From an uncultured Mediterraneibacter sp. (GTDB lineage: Bacteria; Bacillota; Clostridia; Lachnospirales; Lachnospiraceae), in contig NZ_CAKRGI010000039.1 in assembly GCF_934330165.1 (NCBI RefSeq), positions 1 to 16,667 on the forward strand: a stretch of DNA of 16,667 nt. The letters are read 5' to 3'. The notes below the pieces were generated by a model. It was given only the letters and a program-made list of their open reading frames with translations, made no database searches and had not been told where the DNA came from. Positions 14,982 to 16,667 of the stretch are shown piece after piece. A program made the translations under genes and the position numbers. The stretch's first letter is position 1. Each line of letters opens with the position of its first letter.

Positions 14982-16298
14982 GTGGATCAGACAGAAGCAC
15001 TTATTATAGAAACGATCGACCGACACAGAGAAGAAATCCTTGAATTTGCACGAGATATTTATTCCCATGCAGAGCTTGGATATAAAGAATTTCAGACTTC
15101 TGAAAAGTTTGTGAAAAAAATGGAACAACTGGGACTGCGGACTGAAAAGGGATTTGCGATCACAGGAGTAAAATCGTATCTGAACGAGGATAAAAAAGAA
15201 AATGCAAGTCTTGCATTGCTGGGAGAACTGGATGCACTCCGTATCCCGGAGCATGCCTTTGCAAATCCTGAGACCAATGCGGCACATTGCTGTGGACATC
15301 ATGCACAGATGGCAGGCGTGTTCGGGGCTGCACTTGCACTGACAGTTCCTGAGATCGCCGAGAAGCTGGATGGACAGGTTGTCTTCTTTGCGACACCGGC
15401 AGAAGAGTATGGAGAGATTGAATTTAAAAACCAGCTCCGGGAGCAGGGAAAGATCCGTTACGGTGGAGGGAAATGTGAACTGCTGAGAATCGGTGCATTT
15501 GATGATATTGATCTTTGCCTGACGCACCATATCCGCCCGGGAAATGAAATCCTCGTGGGAAGCGGAACAGGAAACGGATTCGTTTCCAAAGTGATCCGGG
15601 TACTTGGAAAGGCATCCCATGCCGCCGGGGCACCGGAAAAAGGAGTGAATGCACTTTCAGCAGCATCCCTTGGACTTCAGGCTTTGGGACTGAACCGGGA
15701 AACTTTCCGGGATGAAGATTGCGTACGGGTGCATCCGATCATTACAAAAGGCGGAAATCTGGTTAATGTAATTCCTGATGAAGTTGTTGTGGAGACACTG
15801 GTTCGAGGAAAGACGATCGAAGCATTTACAGATGCAGCCAAAAAGACAGACCGTTCCTTTAAGGCAGGGGCTGTCGCAATGGGAGCGAAGGTCGAGATCA
15901 GTACTTTACCCGGATATCTTCCAACACTGGCAGAAGAGGCACTTCCGGAACTGAAGCATGCGGCGGAAATCAGTGCATCAGGTATACCGGTGATAGAAGC
16001 ATCCGGTCATGCCGGAGGATCAACCGATGTGGGAGATGTGCAGCATCTGATGCCGGTTTACACCTTCAATACCGGGGGCGTAAAAGGCGGATTGCATCAG
16101 ATTGATTTTGAGGTGACAGATGAAGAAGAGGCATATATCGTGACTGCGAAAATGTTTGCACTGGCAGCGTATGGTCTTCTGAAAGAAAAAGCACAGCGTA
16201 GCAGAGAACTGGTGGATCAGTATGAGCCTGTCTTCAAAAATTCAGCAGAGTATGTCGAGTTTATGGAGCAGTTCGATTCAAAAGAAATATTTGAATGA
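14982..16298 (+). CDS. M20-family amidohydrolase (AbgB-like)
   Basis: Zinc/manganese-dependent amidohydrolase of the M20 peptidase clan, 438 aa, related to p-aminobenzoyl-glutamate hydrolase subunit B and to N-acyl-amino-acid hydrolases. Metal ligand candidates are C104-G-H106-H107, E141-E142 (AEEYGE), H182-H183 (LTHHIRPG) and distal H343 (SGHAGGSTDVGDV). The dimerisation/lid domain lies about 205-320 and begins with GKASHAAGAPEKG. The start is GTG at 14982 with GGAG (14969-14972) at good distance; no in-frame ATG fits. It lies 27 bp after metQ, so it is the last gene of the importer operon, with a strong terminator behind it. It likely releases a free amino acid from an acylated or peptide-like compound; the exact substrate is unknown. 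I assign no gene symbol. Confidence 0.9.
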   Translation: MDQTEALIIETIDRHREEILEFARDIYSHAELGYKEFQTSEKFVKKMEQLGLRTEKGFAITGVKSYLNEDKKENASLALLGELDALRIPEHAFANPETNAAHCCGHHAQMAGVFGAALALTVPEIAEKLDGQVVFFATPAEEYGEIEFKNQLREQGKIRYGGGKCELLRIGAFDDIDLCLTHHIRPGNEILVGSGTGNGFVSKVIRVLGKASHAAGAPEKGVNALSAASLGLQALGLNRETFRDEDCVRVHPIITKGGNLVNVIPDEVVVETLVRGKTIEAFTDAAKKTDRSFKAGAVAMGAKVEISTLPGYLPTLAEEALPELKHAAEISASGIPVIEASGHAGGSTDVGDVQHLMPVYTFNTGGVKGGLHQIDFEVTDEEEAYIVTAKMFALAAYGLLKEKAQRSRELVDQYEPVFKNSAEYVEFMEQFDSKEIFE

Positions 16299-16333
16299 TA
16301 CGATAAACGATTTTAATAAGGTGAATGGAAGAG

Positions 16334-16381
16334 AAGAATCTCTTTTGCCGGATGAGAGTCCGGTGGAAGGGGTTCTTTTTT
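16334..16381 (+). terminator. Terminator of the importer operon
   Basis: A 19-bp stem: left arm 16334-16352, loop TGAGAG, right arm 16359-16377, with all positions paired if G-U pairs are allowed and a GC-rich GCCGGA/TCCGGT top. It is followed by a T-run (16378-16381). It lies 35 bp after the amidohydrolase stop. Confidence 0.88.
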
Positions 16382-16383
16382 GA

Positions 16384-16412
16384 TTGAAAATACGGGAATT
16401 ACAAAATATAAT
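16384..16412 (+). promoter_or_regulatory. Strong promoter upstream of an interrupted ORF
   Basis: TTGAAA (16384-16389), a 17-nt spacer and a perfect TATAAT (16407-16412). A small hairpin, CTTATC/GATAAG (16431-16436 with 16443-16448), lies in the leader before an ATG at 16468. Confidence 0.7.
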
Positions 16413-16467
16413 AACAAGGAGAAAGATTGTCTTATCATCTTAGATAAGAAGAAAAGAAGAGAAAACT

Positions 16468-16516
16468 ATGTGTGATAAAAAAATAAATGGAAAAAGGAAA
16501 CCACTTACTGCCAGTT
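16468..16516 (+). pseudogene. 5' end of an ORF cut by the IS3-like element
   Basis: After the promoter at 16384-16412 an ORF begins MCDKKINGKRKPLTAS and then enters the presumed IS end; reading on into the IS gives a stop at once after about 28 codons in all. The ribosome binding site is weak (AAGAAGAG). I cannot identify the gene from 16 residues. It may also be a chance ORF in an A-rich leader. Confidence 0.35.
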
Positions 16517-16565
16517 TGAACTGCTTCCCGTCAAGTAGACAATTAAAAAAATAAAAATATTTCTG

Positions 16566-16597
16566 CCACCAGTTTTGCACATCTGGTGGTAGTTTTT
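16566..16597. terminator. Hairpin at the end of the IS transposase gene
   Basis: CCACCAG (16566-16572) and CTGGTGG (16583-16589) form a 7-bp stem. Plus-strand reading has TAGTTTTT after it, and minus-strand reading has an AT-rich run (AGAAATATTTTT) after it. It can act in both directions, ending transposase transcription and shielding the IS from outside transcription. Confidence 0.55.
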
Positions 16598-16667
16598 ATG
16601 CTACCAACATATACTGTTCGTGTTTTTCTAACGGAGTTAATACTCCTAGATTTCTTTGTAATCGTTT
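16596..16667 (-). CDS. Transposase C-terminus, IS3-like OrfB (partial)
   Basis: The minus strand reads KRLQRNLGVLTPLEKHEQYM and then LVA before the stop at 16596-16598. This matches the style of the last residues of IS3-family OrfB transposases, where N-x-L-G-x-(L/M)-(S/T)-P follows the catalytic domain's final Glu. Only 23 residues lie in the window, so the DDE residues are out of view and integrity of the element is unknown. Confidence 0.7.
   Translation of the reverse strand, partial: KRLQRNLGVLTPLEKHEQYMLVA

Larger units (their letters stand above)
16517..16667 (-). mobile_element. One end of an IS3-family-like insertion sequence (continues past window)
   Basis: The segment starts with a terminal-repeat-like sequence TGAACTGCTTCCCGTCAAGT (16517-16536, then AGACA), the TGA-CTG...AGTAGACA style common in IS3-family ends. 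It then has a short AT-rich stretch, a hairpin and a transposase C-terminus. The other end lies beyond the window, so the opposite inverted repeat and the target duplication cannot be tested here. Confidence 0.7.

Noticed and set aside
1..16667. CRISPR arrays, tRNA or rRNA genes, toxin-antitoxin or defence genes
   Set aside because: Looked for by eye on both strands; no regular repeat-spacer pattern, no tRNA-like cloverleaf and no such protein motifs were found.

Overview
The window looks like chromosomal DNA of a low-to-moderate GC Firmicute, most likely a gut Lachnospiraceae (Blautia/Dorea/Ruminococcus-like). This rests on protein style, AGGAGG-type ribosome binding sites, a homodimeric pyruvate:ferredoxin oxidoreductase and the gene set; species cannot be fixed from the sequence alone. 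Most of it is well-organised core genome, with accessory DNA at 1557-2300 (a decayed integrase) and at the right edge (the end of an IS3-like element).

Layout: 1-1556 holds the end of a two-gene ABC-2 exporter (ATPase cut by the window edge, then its permease). 1557-2359 has no intact gene: it holds an inverted-repeat-rich leader, two tiny overlapping ORFs, a strong promoter and a tyrosine integrase relic with two single-A frameshifts and internal deletions. 2360-4526 carries the GTPase gene ychF and the prolipoprotein diacylglyceryl transferase gene lgt. 4658-8224 is nifJ (pyruvate:ferredoxin oxidoreductase) with its own promoter and terminator. 8456-11470 is the secG - rnr - smpB cluster, with a perfect 16-bp terminator hairpin between secG and rnr. 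11572-12162 (minus strand) is a HAD-family hydrolase convergent with smpB. 12340-16298 is a MetNIQ-type ABC importer operon followed by an M20 amidohydrolase and a strong terminator. 16384-16516 holds a consensus-like promoter and the start of a small ORF. That ORF runs into the presumed end of an IS3-like element whose transposase C-terminus reads in from the right on the minus strand.

How the genes fit together: SecG (translocon), Lgt (lipoprotein lipidation) and MetQ (a lipoprotein with a clear lipobox) belong to one export/lipidation route, though they are not one operon. SmpB and RNase R cooperate in trans-translation and decay of stalled mRNAs. NifJ makes acetyl-CoA and reduced ferredoxin from pyruvate, the centre of anaerobic fermentation. 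The importer and the amidohydrolase probably take up and process an amino acid or an N-acylated derivative.

I found no clear new defence or mobile system. The points most worth a second look are the near-perfect 25-bp palindrome on the metN promoter, the unusual importer/amidohydrolase pairing, the leader with competing inverted repeats at 1582-1653, and the promoter and ORF start cut by the IS end.
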